Positions 21,656 through 33,832 of a stretch of DNA of 64,000 nt are shown one piece after another (the first letter of the stretch is position 1; every line of letters starts with the position of its first letter). The stretch is from Pyrenopolyporus hunteri (Eukaryota; Ascomycota; Sordariomycetes; Xylariales; Hypoxylaceae), in NCBI GenBank assembly GCA_902806595.1, contig CADCXC010000003.1, forward strand, positions 3,410,001-3,474,000, given 5' to 3'. Made by a program: the position numbers and the translations under genes. A model generated the notes under the pieces. It made no database searches and had not been told where the DNA came from. It saw only the letters and a program-made list of their open reading frames with translations.

Positions 21656-22309
21656 TATAAGAAGCACCGGACGAGTTACGCCTCGGAAATTAGGGAGGCA
21701 AGACTCAGGTAATGTTTAGCGACCGTAATTTTGCATTTAATCAAACAACTCTAAGCAGCGTCCTCAAAGCAGGGACACATGTTATCATGAGTCATCAACA
21801 AGCGCGATTTTGCATGTTGGGAAAGAGGGAATAAAAAAAATTCAGCCAGGGATCGGAGCAATGCTACGATGGGAGCCACTACGAACCCTCAAATTCTGTA
21901 GGTTGCCGCATACCGCCCGGGAGACCTACACGGTGGCTTTTCGGTGTAAGTGTGGAGCACCGGCATTTCTCAGACAGCGAGTGGATAAGAAATTCGGGTA
22001 GCCAGTCAGTCTATGATACGCATAAACTCTGCGGCGGGTTTAATTCTCGTGATTGAGAAAAATAAGAAACAGAAAAGGAGGCCTGTGTTTTGATTGCTAC
22101 GGTGCAATACCACCATAGTTGAACATTAGGTAAGTACCTTACGCAAGTCGATACGCGAGAGATCTACAATATGGCGGCAGGGCTGGATCGGGAAAGCCGC
22201 TTCGCGTATCATTACAGGTGTCAAAGATGCATTTTTTATATTGAGGTTCATGCAAGGTCCCAAGAAGTTTAGAGGGCATGTGAAGACGATGATATTATCA
22301 AACTATATC

Positions 22310-22311
<2 letters not shown>

Positions 22312-22366
<55 letters not shown>
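22312..22366. repeat. (CT)n microsatellite, about 27 units
   Basis: A perfect CT dinucleotide array, about 650 bases downstream of the creC stop. Confidence 0.95.
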
Positions 22367-22369
<3 letters not shown>

Positions 22370-25300
22370 TCTTCTCTTGTGTTTCCTTATCTTAGTTACC
22401 AGCCAACCAGCTCAGCTCCACCTTAGCTAGCACGGCATAACTAGCTCGTGTAGGTAGCGAGAAAGGTGGTTGGCTGTTTAATTGGGGTCGAGCTTCTCTC
22501 TCGCGGCGTGCAGACCTGGCCCGACACACCTCCTTTCTACGCTGTGCCTGCGTCTAGACCGCGCCTAAAAGAGCCTCAACAAGGTTTTGCGACTCGCCCG
22601 TTATCATTCGGCCCTTCAGATCCTAGTCCCGGCAAAGCACGAACTAGCAAGGCTAGGTGCCTAAGGTGGTCCCTTTCTGCTGGTAAGGCTATGTAGGTAG
22701 GTAGCAACACCAAACGAGCCAAAATCAAACCGGTTGAGGATAGCTACCCTGAAAAGGGTAATCCGCCCACACGGTCTGAAGAAGTTACGTGCGCATACGC
22801 CCATATGTAGATGGCCATTGGCGTGAATGCCTACCTCTTTACATGATTTTCTGTGTTGTCACTGGAGCTTGTTAGGTACGGCGACCGATATAATGCCGTA
22901 ACACCAGTATGCCCGCACATGGAATGGGGTATGGGTAGGCAGGTATGTATAAGTAGGTACGTAAAGACGAATATAGTTAGCTAAGGATCCTTTTTTACTT
23001 TTTTTCCCTCTTTGTCCGGAGCCAGACGGTTTCGCGGAAGACCAGGAAGTCTCAATAGCCTCTCCACCGACGAGACCAAGACGCGGCTTGGCACCCATAG
23101 GGCTCAGCGCTAAGCTTGGCCCGCCTGGGCACTTTAAAAAAAGGATTCGCGTTGGACGTCTTAGAAACCCACCGCGATTCCACAGCGTTATCTCGGGAAA
23201 AACCGTGTTGGGCTTATATGGACCTCTGATAGGCGCTATCACCGGCCTAGGTGTTGCGACGGAAGGTTGACGGATACGTAGATCCCTTACATACGGCGAT
23301 CGAACCATTGAAACCAGCTAAGACCGAGCAGTTGTATGATAAGCATAACAACCCTTGGAAAGCTATGGTATTTTTGTTACATGTAATCTATGATATTTAC
23401 TGTCCTCCTTGATGTGTTAGGATTGGGTAGAATAGAGAATTCTCTGCGGAACTGGCGGAAAAGAAATTCCAATTATATTTGTCTGACATAAGATGTGTAA
23501 CAATAGAATAGACACCTTAAATGTTTAGCTCTTGGGGCTAACTAACAAGAGCCTTTCTGTTGTTGTCGTCAGCGGACATGCCCTTATCACATAAGACTTT
23601 GCCTAGGCACCTAAATCATATATATGTTAGCACCTACCCGTGTAGGTATATGTAAGATAGGTATCTAAGGCCTTAAGATTTGACATCTAAGCCGTCCTAA
23701 CTAGGATTGGGATTACATCTATAGCTACCACCTATTTACCGTGCGCCAGAACGCCCGTTGAGAAAGGGCCTTATACGAAGTATAAGCGGCACAGGCTGGC
23801 CAACGACCAACAACTTTGGCAAGGAGAAAAAAAGGGTACTATGATAGTCTATAGCATATCAGATTTAGCGGTGACAAAGCCGTTAGGAATTAACCGTTAC
23901 CGAACTTTACCTAGCGTTAGATTTCAGCTGCAAGGTGCTATCGGTTTAGTTAGCGTTGACCGTGAGCCGAGTATAGTTTTCGGTCCCGCCAATTCAAAGT
24001 TATGGCTTAGTTCGCTCGGGTAGTTTTCGCTAGTATAAGACCTATTAGGTATACGAGCTATCCGACAAACCTGTTGAGAAGAAAACGTTCATTCGATGAG
24101 CGGCAAAACTTAAGTGAGATACAGTATAATTACGCGTGGTGGTAAAGGCGTGACGCCATTCTGGCCGCTTTCCCGAAGTCAGAGCCGGGAGGCGGTGGTA
24201 AACGACCTCGGCATCTGATCTGGCGATTTATCGGTTTGGCGGTTGTTTGTTTGGCCGAGTGTTGATGTTGGTACCTTGACCCGAGAGCGTGAGGGTAATA
24301 TGGGACATTGTAATTAAGGAATACCAAAGATAGAGAACAGCCTCCCAGGAACCATGCATGACAGCGTCGTAGTCCGTTGGCCCAATCAAGCTTGGCGCAT
24401 GGATCCGTCATCCTCGGATCATGTCAAAAGAATTAAGCCACACGCAGGTCATAATATAGAACGATCTAAGAGAGATCGTGATCCTTATGAGGCGGTGCCT
24501 TTATCGGTATTCACCGCCAAGCCGAATATCGGATTTTTTGGTAATGGGTTGCCAAATCGGAGGCCACCCCCCACGGAAACTCGTGGATAATTCGGGAGGC
24601 ATATTCTGTAAGAGACGATGCATTCTATTTCCTTTCCAAATGTTCTTTTGCTGACGTCGGCCACACTGGACTGCGCGACATCATAAGACCAATATTCCTC
24701 ATGCGGTACAGCACGTCAGCTCCGCCTTGGCCACGAGTACAGGCTGGAAGTGTGCGGGGTGGTGTTGCATATTGGCTGCTGCAATATCAATAGGAGAGAT
24801 GTGGAGAGCTGAAGCTGAGAAGGAAAAAGAAAATTCAAATCAGGGACCTAAATTCGCAACACGCAATGATGCGATCATTCTGGATGACTAAGAAAGCCGA
24901 GGTCCTTGAATAGAATTTGTACACGTAAGTGATCTTTGTTATCAACAGGGCCTAGCCAACAGGAAACCAAAGAGGAGAAAAGGAATCCAAGGTCAAATTC
25001 GACTAGTAGGAGATTCTCTTATAGAATTTGAATAAGGGTAGAGACTCTGGGAATTAAATACTTGGTAGGTAGCGCATCGCAACACATGAAAGACGTGGTG
25101 GTGGTGATATTGGTAACATTAGTGAAGCTAGTGATGCTTGTGACGATCAGTCCACCCCTTTCCATGTGCCTCTATTATATACCATGTAGGCTTTGAGGTG
25201 TGCGTGCGTGTATGTTGTGTATGTTGTACGTGTATATGTATACGTGTAGGTGCCTAGGTAGGTTTTATGTATGTGTGTGGATGGGACGGAACAGGACGGC

Positions 25301-25656
25301 AAGGGCTAAGAAGGTAGGTAAGTAAAGAGCAATGATAAAAGAGCAACTACACTTTTGAATCATCGTCAAGTGCCCCGCCTCTATCAAACCTTCCACCGCG
25401 TGACTCGCGCACCACTCGTAAAACGGCGCGGTCCACCAGGAGGTGCGACCAGCCGATATCAGGCCTCTGAGACCCCACCCGAATAAGGAACTGGGTACAT
25501 ACCTAGCACAGCAATTGAAATCTGATAGGGGTTAGCATGTCTGAATACCTAAATACAAATACACTAAGGAGCGCTAACTCTAGGTAAAGATCCACCGAGA
25601 AAGGGGAAAGAAAACAGAGAGAAAAAAAAAAGAGAGTTAACAAAGGAAGAGGCAAT

Positions 25657-25700
25657 ACGACGTTTAGGTACGTACATAGGTACCTAGGTACCTACCTCCT
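25657..25700. repeat. GGTA/TACC palindromic repeat cluster
   Basis: Consecutive GGTACGTACATAGGTACCTAGG-type words, of the same family as at 5740-5957, about 960 bases upstream of creD. Confidence 0.8.
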
Positions 25701-26657
25701 ACCCTACATGTAGTACACACACGCAGCCGCCGCAGGTGGGTTTCCTTCCACTTCGCTTCCATCATTGCGGCCCATGCGCACGCACGCATACATTAGGTAC
25801 CACATACCACCTACCGTTACTACCACCAATGGCCCCCCGGTTCTACTGCATGTATATATGTAGGCCATGTATCTTTGTATCGTTCTTTTTTCATGATCTA
25901 CCACAAGTTGTAGATCCCGGCCGGCTATCACCGTCCTAACCCAGTTGACCTAGGTCCAGGCGAGTTCCATTCTCGCCCCCTGGCAATCGTAGGTTCCTTG
26001 ACCCTTCTAACCCTCTAATGGTACAGTACAAAGTCTGTTGACTGGCTGATAGGCCAACCTCTAAAACAGGAGTCGAGGGAAAAAAAAAAAAAAAGAACTA
26101 AAGGGAAAAACCTGCCCACGAATTAGAAAAATGGGACGAGTTGCCCGAAGGCGGCGGAAATATCCTCTACCCGCTGACTTGTCCCTGCTTTTGGCTTCCC
26201 GTCAACAAAAACCGTTACAATTTCCAAGTGTCCACCATCCCCCCCCGTCCCGGGCTCTGTCTGTTCTATTAGTCTCCTGCTCATCCTATTAGACCGGATC
26301 GGATCTGACCCATCTCAAAAGGGAGAGAAGATGTCAAGGGACGAGATATAACTAAAACATAGCGGTACCCACACGCTACCAAGCTCTCCTCGTATCTTGT
26401 GTCATACGCATGTTGTTCTCCTTGCGACTAACTGTCCCACGCGCTTTGTACGTACTAGGACAGCTAGTGTCCATTGTTTCGATTGTGTTCCTTTAATACT
26501 CTTCTCACGTCCACACATTGCTCATCCTCCTCCCTCCATGACCAACCTTCACCATCTCCCGTTCACATTTCGTGGGCGAAACACCCTGAGCTGCTCTCCG
26601 CCGAGTGCAGGCTTCACTTCGAAAGCGATACACGCGGTTGAATCTGCCGAGTTAAAG

Positions 26658-28653
26658 ATGCCTTCTTTTAATCCTTTCACTTCAGTTGCTAGTCGGAATG
26701 CCTGTACCTTATTCGAGATACGGTAAGCCGAGCAATCAACACCGGAAAATAAAAAATAAAAAATACACTAGACACGGGTTTGCTGAGTATTAATCACAGT
26801 CTCGAAAACGATTTTATAGTCTTTCGTGGAAATGAGCACGAAGCCTCGGGCCAGCTATTAAAAGGCGTTTTAGTCTTATGCCTAAGGGAACCTTTAAAAG
26901 TCGAAGATGTCCACTTACGGCTAATGGGTAGCTGCCGCATAGCTTGGGTTGATGGAAAGCAGACGCCCTCTGGTATTCACAACCAGAAGGTGGACAGGAC
27001 GACGACGATTCTAAGGCATACATGGCCGCCCTTTGTGGGCGAGTCAACACATCATAACACGCTCGCCCCCGGAAATTATGAATGGCCGTTTGAGTTTTTG
27101 CTACCGGGAGATACCGCCGAGAGCGTCGAAGGACTCTACCAAACCGGCATTACCTATGTCTTAAAGGCCACAGTCTCGAGGGGCAAGCTAGCCAAGAATA
27201 TCCACGCCTATAAACGATTTCGAATTATTCGGACTTTAGATCCCGCCGCGCTTGAGTTCAACCACGCCATGAGCGTGGAGAACATATGGCCTAACAAGAT
27301 CGAGTATTCGGTGGTTGTTCCGCAGAAGGCAGTGGTCTTCGGGAGCAATGTTCCCTTGGAGATGCGCTTCACGCCTCTTTTGAAAGGCCTGGAAATGGGC
27401 GTGATTACAGTCAAGCTTATCGAGGTCCAGGAATTCACCGTGCAGGGTTACCCGGCCCCGGCTAAATCGTATAAGCATGATCGTGAGGTTACCTCATGGC
27501 ATCTCGAGGTTAACCGCGATAACCACTGGCAGGATAACATCGAAGAGACTGGTCAGGAAGGATGGGTTATCAAGAAGGAATTGCCGCTACCTAAGAGGTT
27601 AAGCAGGTGTATCCAAGACTGCTCCGTCCATGGCATTAAAATCAGGCACAAGCTTAAGCTCACGGTCGCACTGCAAAATCCCGATGGTCATATTTCTGAG
27701 GTATGGTTTTATTTCATATCAGGTAACATAACGAGGTATACATGTACTAACGGCCGCTGAACTAGCTCCGAGCGTCATTACCCATCACTATCTTCATCTC
27801 GCCAAACATGCCTTTAGATGAGGAAGGCAACCTCGTTGCCCAAGCGCCGGAAACCCCTAGCGAAGCAAACGAGAGTGATTCGTCTAGCATGGCGCCTCCG
27901 GGCTATGGAATGCACGTGCTCGACCAACTATACGAGGACGTCGACCCGGGCGGAATCATGACCCCGGCGATTCACAGCGGCGTTAACAGTCCATTCTACG
28001 CTCAATCGCGGGCTGGCTCATCGGAAAATCTGGCGGCTCTAGCTCATGCCATAGCTGTCCCCCCCGCGGTCTTGTCTTCCAGATTACAAAACGTCTCCCT
28101 CGACGAATCCGGGAGACATGAATCTTACATCTCCACTGGATCTGGTTCAGGAGCGACAACCCCGTTCAACCATCCGCAAGATAGCGAACACACCGGAGAT
28201 TCGTCGCAAGTACACTCGACGCAACTATCACGGCAGACGAGTGCGGAGGACCGACCGAATCGGCCAGGGGGTCATCACACGCCCCCTGAACATACGGAGT
28301 TCTTAGACCTGGAGCAGCTGAGCAAAGTTCCGAGCTATGCGACAGCGACGAGGACGCCATTGCCAAGGGCCCACAGCTACACGGGCTCCGTCATTCTTCC
28401 CGATTATCTGACTGCGACGAGCGCGCCTAATTCGCCATCCCGAACAGTCCTGACCGATCCAATGACAACTATTGCGGAGCGTTCGCAGACCGATGGAGAT
28501 GTGATTACGGATGTCCGATCGAGGAGCACGTCAAGAAGCAGACAGGCCAATCGGCATTCGATTGCAGGGTTCAGTTTCTTCCCCGGCCATGCAGCGGTCG
28601 GTGGCGCCGATGGGGAACGACGGCTGCGACTCATCCAAGGCAGAAGTGGTTAG
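26658..28653 (+). CDS. creD: arrestin-domain ubiquitin ligase adaptor CreD
   Basis: An alpha-arrestin. In this family it recruits the Nedd4/Rsp5-type HECT ligase HulA to membrane cargo and acts against CreB-CreC in carbon regulation. Three exons: 26658-26722, 26800-27700 and 27766-28653, giving 617 residues. The introns (77 and 65 bases) have clear signals; intron 2 has a perfect ACTAAC branch site. The junction restores Phe-Glu-Ile-Arg-Leu-Glu-Asn-Asp-Phe-Ile-Val-Phe. The arrestin N-domain covers about residues 20-170 and the C-domain about 175-335. The rest is a Ser/Thr/Pro-rich tail with a Pro-Pro-Gly-Tyr HECT-WW binding motif near residue 366 and two single Pro-x-Tyr sites (Pro-Ser-Tyr, Pro-Asp-Tyr). 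The close resemblance to the Rod1/Rog3/CreD group supports the name. It is co-directional with creC, with no recognisable gene between them. Confidence 0.93.
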
Positions 28654-30750
28654 GCAGTTGCCACGATGCCCATTTTCCAACTGCTACTCTACCATTTGGG
28701 AATACCCCTCAATTGCAGGAATTTCTATGGGCTACCGGGGGCCATCGAGACGTAATGTTTATATTAGATTCTCTCTTGGCTGGGCGTTTTAATGGCTCAG
28801 GGGGAAATGCACATGTACCGCGGTTTATAGGGAGGTTGGTTTCATCGGGACGGGCCATACTTACATCGGGCGGCGACATGGCATCTGGTTACGGGCCCCA
28901 AACAAGGAAATGAATTGGCTGGTTTTGTTATGGAGGGGGGGGGGGGAGAATATTTGAGAATTGTTATATACCCATCATGTTGTTTCTTTTTATCATTGGC
29001 ATTTACATAGACACCAAGAGACTCGGCGTCAGGAGGCGAAACCACTCTCCGTTCTAACTTCGGCAATTTGGAGACCGACAAGAAGAAAAAAAATATTTTT
29101 TCTTTTCTCGGCGCCCTTCCCCTTCCCTTCCCTCGCCACGGATAATTGCGGTTGTGTGCTTGCTTGCATGGTTGTTGTGGAGCGTTGCATGGTGCTTGTT
29201 GTAGCATTTGTAACATGTAAAGAATAACGGAAAGAGTTTTCCTCGCTTGTCATAGTCTTACCTGGTAGTATCCCGGAGGTTTCTAGTAGGACGTGTCGGT
29301 ACGTCTCGGTACTGGGTTATAGAATACGACATTCGTCCATCCCGAAACTTCGGTCTGTCCGCAACCGGAATTATTATCACACTCGTGATAGGTACCGGGC
29401 TTGGCTTTAAGAAAAGTGTTTGCCGCAACGCGCGATTTTCTTAACTTGATGGCTTCCTTCCCTTTTTTTTTCTTCTTCTTCATTTTCTCCCATCGCGGGA
29501 TTGTGAGGACGGTTTCCGTCGCATTAGCCGAATGGACACAAGCAAGGACTTATATAGGCCAAGTGAGCATCCTGTTGGGCTGCTGGAATTGATACGGAAT
29601 TGATAGGTATCTTGGCGGCTTGGTGGGAGGAACATATTTATTACTTACCTAGGTAGGTGCCCCCTATCCAGTTGAATGATGCAACGTTTTCCACGGCTCC
29701 TTGATGAGGATGATCTCAGGGAGAGCCCAAATACATGACCGAAGGCGAATATATTACGGTACGTACTTCATTTGTAGAAGATTGGGTTATGCACGTAAGA
29801 TATTTTCCAATACATGTAGGCATAGGGGTAGGTAGGTACCAATATAGGTGGTACGTAACTGTACGTACATACTGACCTGGTAGACTCGTAAGTGACGTCA
29901 TCCTTTCACAAGCTGTTCCCTTGCGCGAAAAAGGTGTCAGTAGCGAACTTGATGGAATCCGATGCTGTGCTACTTAAGGTAGGTAGGTACTTTGCAACTT
30001 TAGCAGCTGTGTACGTAGTATGTATTTGATTGGCCCGTGCTTTCGGCCAAAGCAGATGCGATACTTAAAAACGGATTATCGATGACTTCAGCGTCTATTG
30101 TCAAATTCCTACCTAGAACATACCATATACCATCATACCTGTTATACATGTTTGCGTCGTCGAATCGCGTTGGTCTTACACCCCCCATTCTATACTAACT
30201 CCTAAACCTATTCAGGCCAGGAAAAAAGACCCCTAGCTTCTTAGGGCTTGGATGGTCTGATATCAAGCGTCGATAATCGGCGTCATATCAGATCCAAATG
30301 CGCCCACTGCCAGGGTTGAAGCTCGTTGATCGGCGCAGGGATCTGCTCTCCGCCATTCCGCATCACCGCAATCTTGCACGATTTTCGACTTTTAGCCCCT
30401 AATCCAACGAACTGCCTGCCCAATTGCGCCTGGGAACTTGTTTACTATGGTAATTCTTGGTGTCTAGTTGCTAGACTTGGCTAGACTCTTTGGTAGATAC
30501 AGACGTAGTGTTCGTGTCTCTCGTTGGCTTTTGGAAATTCATGATTATATTTGCCATTCCCATTGCTATTGTCGCCGTGAGAGGAAGACCAGACCGCAGA
30601 GACCCTTTGAACAGACAGATACCCCAACTCAATTGACCGGATTCGACGCAACTACGCCAAAACATAACATCTTCAAGTGCAGGATTATTTATACCGAATT
30701 CGCGACATACCTAAAAGCACGACATACGCAATTCCAACCGGACTCGCATC
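28654..30750. other. intergenic, no gene recognised
   Basis: The 3' region of creD followed by spacer and the Slm1 upstream region. A poly-G run lies at 28935-28947. An A/T inverted tract (poly-A then poly-T) lies at 29083-29110. GGTA words occur near 29645-29660 and 29825-29850. No coding signal. Confidence 0.55.
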
Positions 30751-32330
30751 ATGAGCGGCGATAGTACCACGCTGCCTGTAAGGCAAGCAACTACTCTCAG
30801 CGAGGAAGCAGTACCGGACATCGACCCTACTACCGTAAGCCACGCCCGTATTTCCCCTCTTCATCTTCGTCGCTAACCCCGGCGCGTTATTCCCAGACGG
30901 CCGGTCTGCTTACCGAAAGGCTTCAAGCTTGGAAACATGCCGTGGTATATCTGGAGGACTACGTCGGTGCCGTAGAAAAGGTCCATAGGGCGCACTCCAA
31001 GGAATATGAGAAGGTCCTTAAAACGATCTCCCATCCCTTAAAGGAGGGGTCGCACTTCGACCAGGGCCTAGGCGGCGTCGCGGGCTTCTTCGAAAACATG
31101 CGAGTCAACACCCAAGTAAGATATTAATCCCCTCACTCCGTCTCTACCCTCTATCTGTATCTTGACTGACACGTCAAGGCCATGATTAATTCAAATGCCG
31201 AGACCGAAAAGACCCTCAAAGGGTCTGTCTTGCCAATCCTCGAGCGGTTACACAAAGAAATCAAGGCGAAGCACAAGGAGGTCGCTCACGGGGTGGAGAA
31301 GAGCGCAAAGGAGATCGAAAAGGCTAGGAACACCACCCAGAAGCATATCGAGCTTCTAGGTCAGCAGACGGCAGCTTTCGAATCCACCGGTGGCAAGCTG
31401 ACACCTACCGACGACCCTTATGTCATCCAGCGCGGTGTCCTCCACAGGTTGAACAAGCAGGTGATCGAGGAGAACAACCACAGAAACGACCTTATCAACG
31501 TGCAAGATGGCTTCAAAGCTTTCGAAGCTCACGTGATACAAACGATCCAACAGGCGATGGATGCTCTTAACCAGGTGGCTGGTGGACAGGCCGAGAAGAC
31601 CAGGGCGCTCTATACCGACATGCTGGGCGCGGCGCAACGCATCCCGGGCGACTTTGAGTGGAACGGTTTTGTTAGCCGCGAAGGCCACCGTCTGGTAGAC
31701 CCGAATGAGCCCCCGCGGAGCGTAGATGCCATCGTTTTCCCCAACCAGAACCACAGCTCAACTAAGCCGCTCATCGAGGGTAGCCTAGAACGCAAGTCGC
31801 GGAATAAACTGTCTTGGGGTACGCAAACGGGCTATTATGTTGTGACGCCATCCAAGTACTTGCACGAGTTTAAGGACGACGATAATCTACGACATGATCC
31901 GAAACCAGAGCTCTCCATTTATCTCCCCGATGCTGTAATCAGTGCGCCCACCGGCGAAAAGTTCCACATAAAAGGGAAGGATAAGAGCAAGAGCTTCAGC
32001 AGTAAACTCGCCGGTACTTCCGAACTTCACTTTAAGGCCCATTCTGCCGCCGAGGCTCAAAAATGGTTCGATGCTATCCGTATCGCTGCCGGCGCAACTG
32101 GGCCCGCCTACGAAAGCCAACCGACATCACCAGACGCTAGTCTGCCTGGTTCTGTCAGCGAGGCGAAACCGAAACTCGAGAAGATTGATCCCAACGCCCA
32201 CAAAGACCAGGATGTAGGTATTACGGGCGGGGAAACCGTCAGTAGTCCTACGACTATATCACCTGCAGTTACCCGACAGAACACCCTCAAGGACAGCACA
32301 TCTGCGGATAAGAAAGAGACTGCTGCCTAG
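30751..32330 (+). CDS. Slm1-like F-BAR/PH phosphoinositide-binding protein
   Basis: Slm1/Slm2 proteins bind PtdIns(4,5)P2 at eisosomes, are TORC2 substrates and partners, and affect actin and sphingolipid control. Three exons: 30751-30834, 30897-31115 and 31179-32330, giving 484 residues; the introns are 62 and 63 bases. The junction Asn-Thr-Gln-Ala-Met-Ile-Asn-Ser-Asn restores the family sequence. Residues about 30-270 are a helical F-BAR-like region with Lys/Glu-rich heptads and Gln-Gln-Ala-Met-Asp-Ala-Leu. The PH domain spans about 295-400, from Glu-Gly-Ser-Leu-Glu-Arg-Lys-Ser-Arg to Ala-Gln-Lys-Trp-Phe-Asp-Ala-Ile. The C-terminal 80 residues are Ser/Pro/Thr-rich and probably phosphorylated; no PxIxIT calcineurin motif is obvious. 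Shorter than yeast Slm1, which is usual for filamentous fungi. Confidence 0.9.
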
Positions 32331-33832
32331 GGGCGTAGCTTGCCCACTGTCCCGGGTCGGATGAGCTGGAGGGTTCTGCGCAATTGAGGTGGGGCGTCAG
32401 AAGGCAAGCTCTCAGCTCCGTTCAGCTTTGCTAGGGGCCGCTGCGGGAGGGCGCTAGCCTAGATTTCCCATAAGCAATCTAGGTATGTAGCACACAGTTG
32501 ACGCGGTCCTGGAGCATGGCGTGGTTCGGAGTGCGATCCCATCATAGCGAGTATCAAAGCCATATAAGATCGTCGAGGGCGGGGGCGACTGGAAAGATTA
32601 CCGAATCGGCATGCGTAAGCAATCAAGGCCGCAGAGAGCGTCGCTGCAGGTTATAAGGATGAGGTGTTATCGTTTTTCTTACTCCCTTTTTCTTTTCGAT
32701 ATCCCAACTATAACCGCAAGTAATGATAAATCCATCCTAAATGGTACAGGATCAGCATAGGCGTATTTGTTTCATGTGTCGATGGTGATAGATTCGAAGC
32801 CTGTCATCATTTAGAGTAGAAACGCCTTCTTGACGTGTCTTTATGTACTGCTTATCTTGGGCCGGACCTGCTAACAACCTGAATTGCAGGGCGGCCTTTC
32901 ACCGACCTACCTATATATAGTAGCTTTGATTGGCTGGTGGCAAGAACTCGCGACCTGCGCTGAGCTGCGACCCATGTACTGTAATTGGCCATAAGCAATA
33001 TGCTTCAGTCGTATTGCATGGGTGAGGAACTATCAGCCTCAGGTGAAAAATGAGGTTGCTTACAAGGTGAACCGATCTGTGTTTGCGGGGGGTCAACGGT
33101 AGTGTTAACCGAAGAAGATTCCTGCTCGTGGAGATGAACCAAACGGAAAGTTTTATGAATATGAACTCCCGGTACTCACGCAATATTGGCGAGAGGTTCG
33201 TCCTCGAAACGACCGGGATTCCGTACGAATGCCTAATCACTTGGGCATGTAATATCATGACGATAACGCTAGAGAAGCAGGCTCTGATGTGGCTGTGGCC
33301 TGGACGGGCGTGCTTTTTTCTCGCCAATTCCTCCCCAGATCTGCAACCACAGCAAGCCATCTTTTACTACAGAAAGGCGCCCACGCCCCTTATCTCCCTA
33401 TTCCGTCCCCAAAGTAAGGCTCCGGCCATGGGCGTTCCTGTAACCCCCATGGCCATAAAACGCCTCTTAACTTAGCGCCCCATACCCGGAGGCCTAGGAG
33501 AAGACCGACGAAAGGGAACAGACCGCTCAGAGCCTCTTCCCCAAGAAGTAATCGAGAAATTTACTCCTCCCTCCCACCCCCCTCCTTCTAGGAACTGGTC
33601 ATCCAGGGCTCCCCGCACATAAAGTGAAGGACGGTTCGGTGAGGCTTTGACGTCCCTACCCACCTGGGTTCTCGCCCGTCCATATCCAAATAGTCATGAC
33701 GATCAGATCTTCGCCGGTTACGGCGCCGTTATCACCTTCGTCCCTTACCTTACACTCTCTGCCTCCTTGATTCCGTTGGAAGACAACGGGACGACTCGGA
33801 CTCGCCGCCAGCCCATCCAACCGCCGTCCAAA
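32331..33832. other. intergenic, no gene recognised
   Basis: Slm1 3' region and Clr5-gene upstream region. Overlapping frames on both strands (32911-33475) show no domain. The segment before 33833 is C/T-rich and probably the 5' leader. Confidence 0.55.

Larger units (their letters stand above)
21656..26657. other. 5 kb gene-free stretch between creC and creD
   Basis: No gene recognised on either strand. Frames up to 149 codons (22859-23308 minus) lack domains and family resemblance. Contents: a (CT)n microsatellite at 22312-22366, GGTA/TACC words near 22130, 25250 and 25670-25700, and a GT-rich tract near 25200-25245. From about 26100 to 26650 the sequence becomes pyrimidine-rich with CCCC and TCTC runs, as in fungal promoters and 5' leaders; this is the likely creD promoter. 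Confidence 0.5.

Noticed and set aside
22859..23308. 149-codon minus-strand frame between creC and creD
   Set aside because: No domain, low-complexity Arg/Pro/Gly content and no relatives I recognise.
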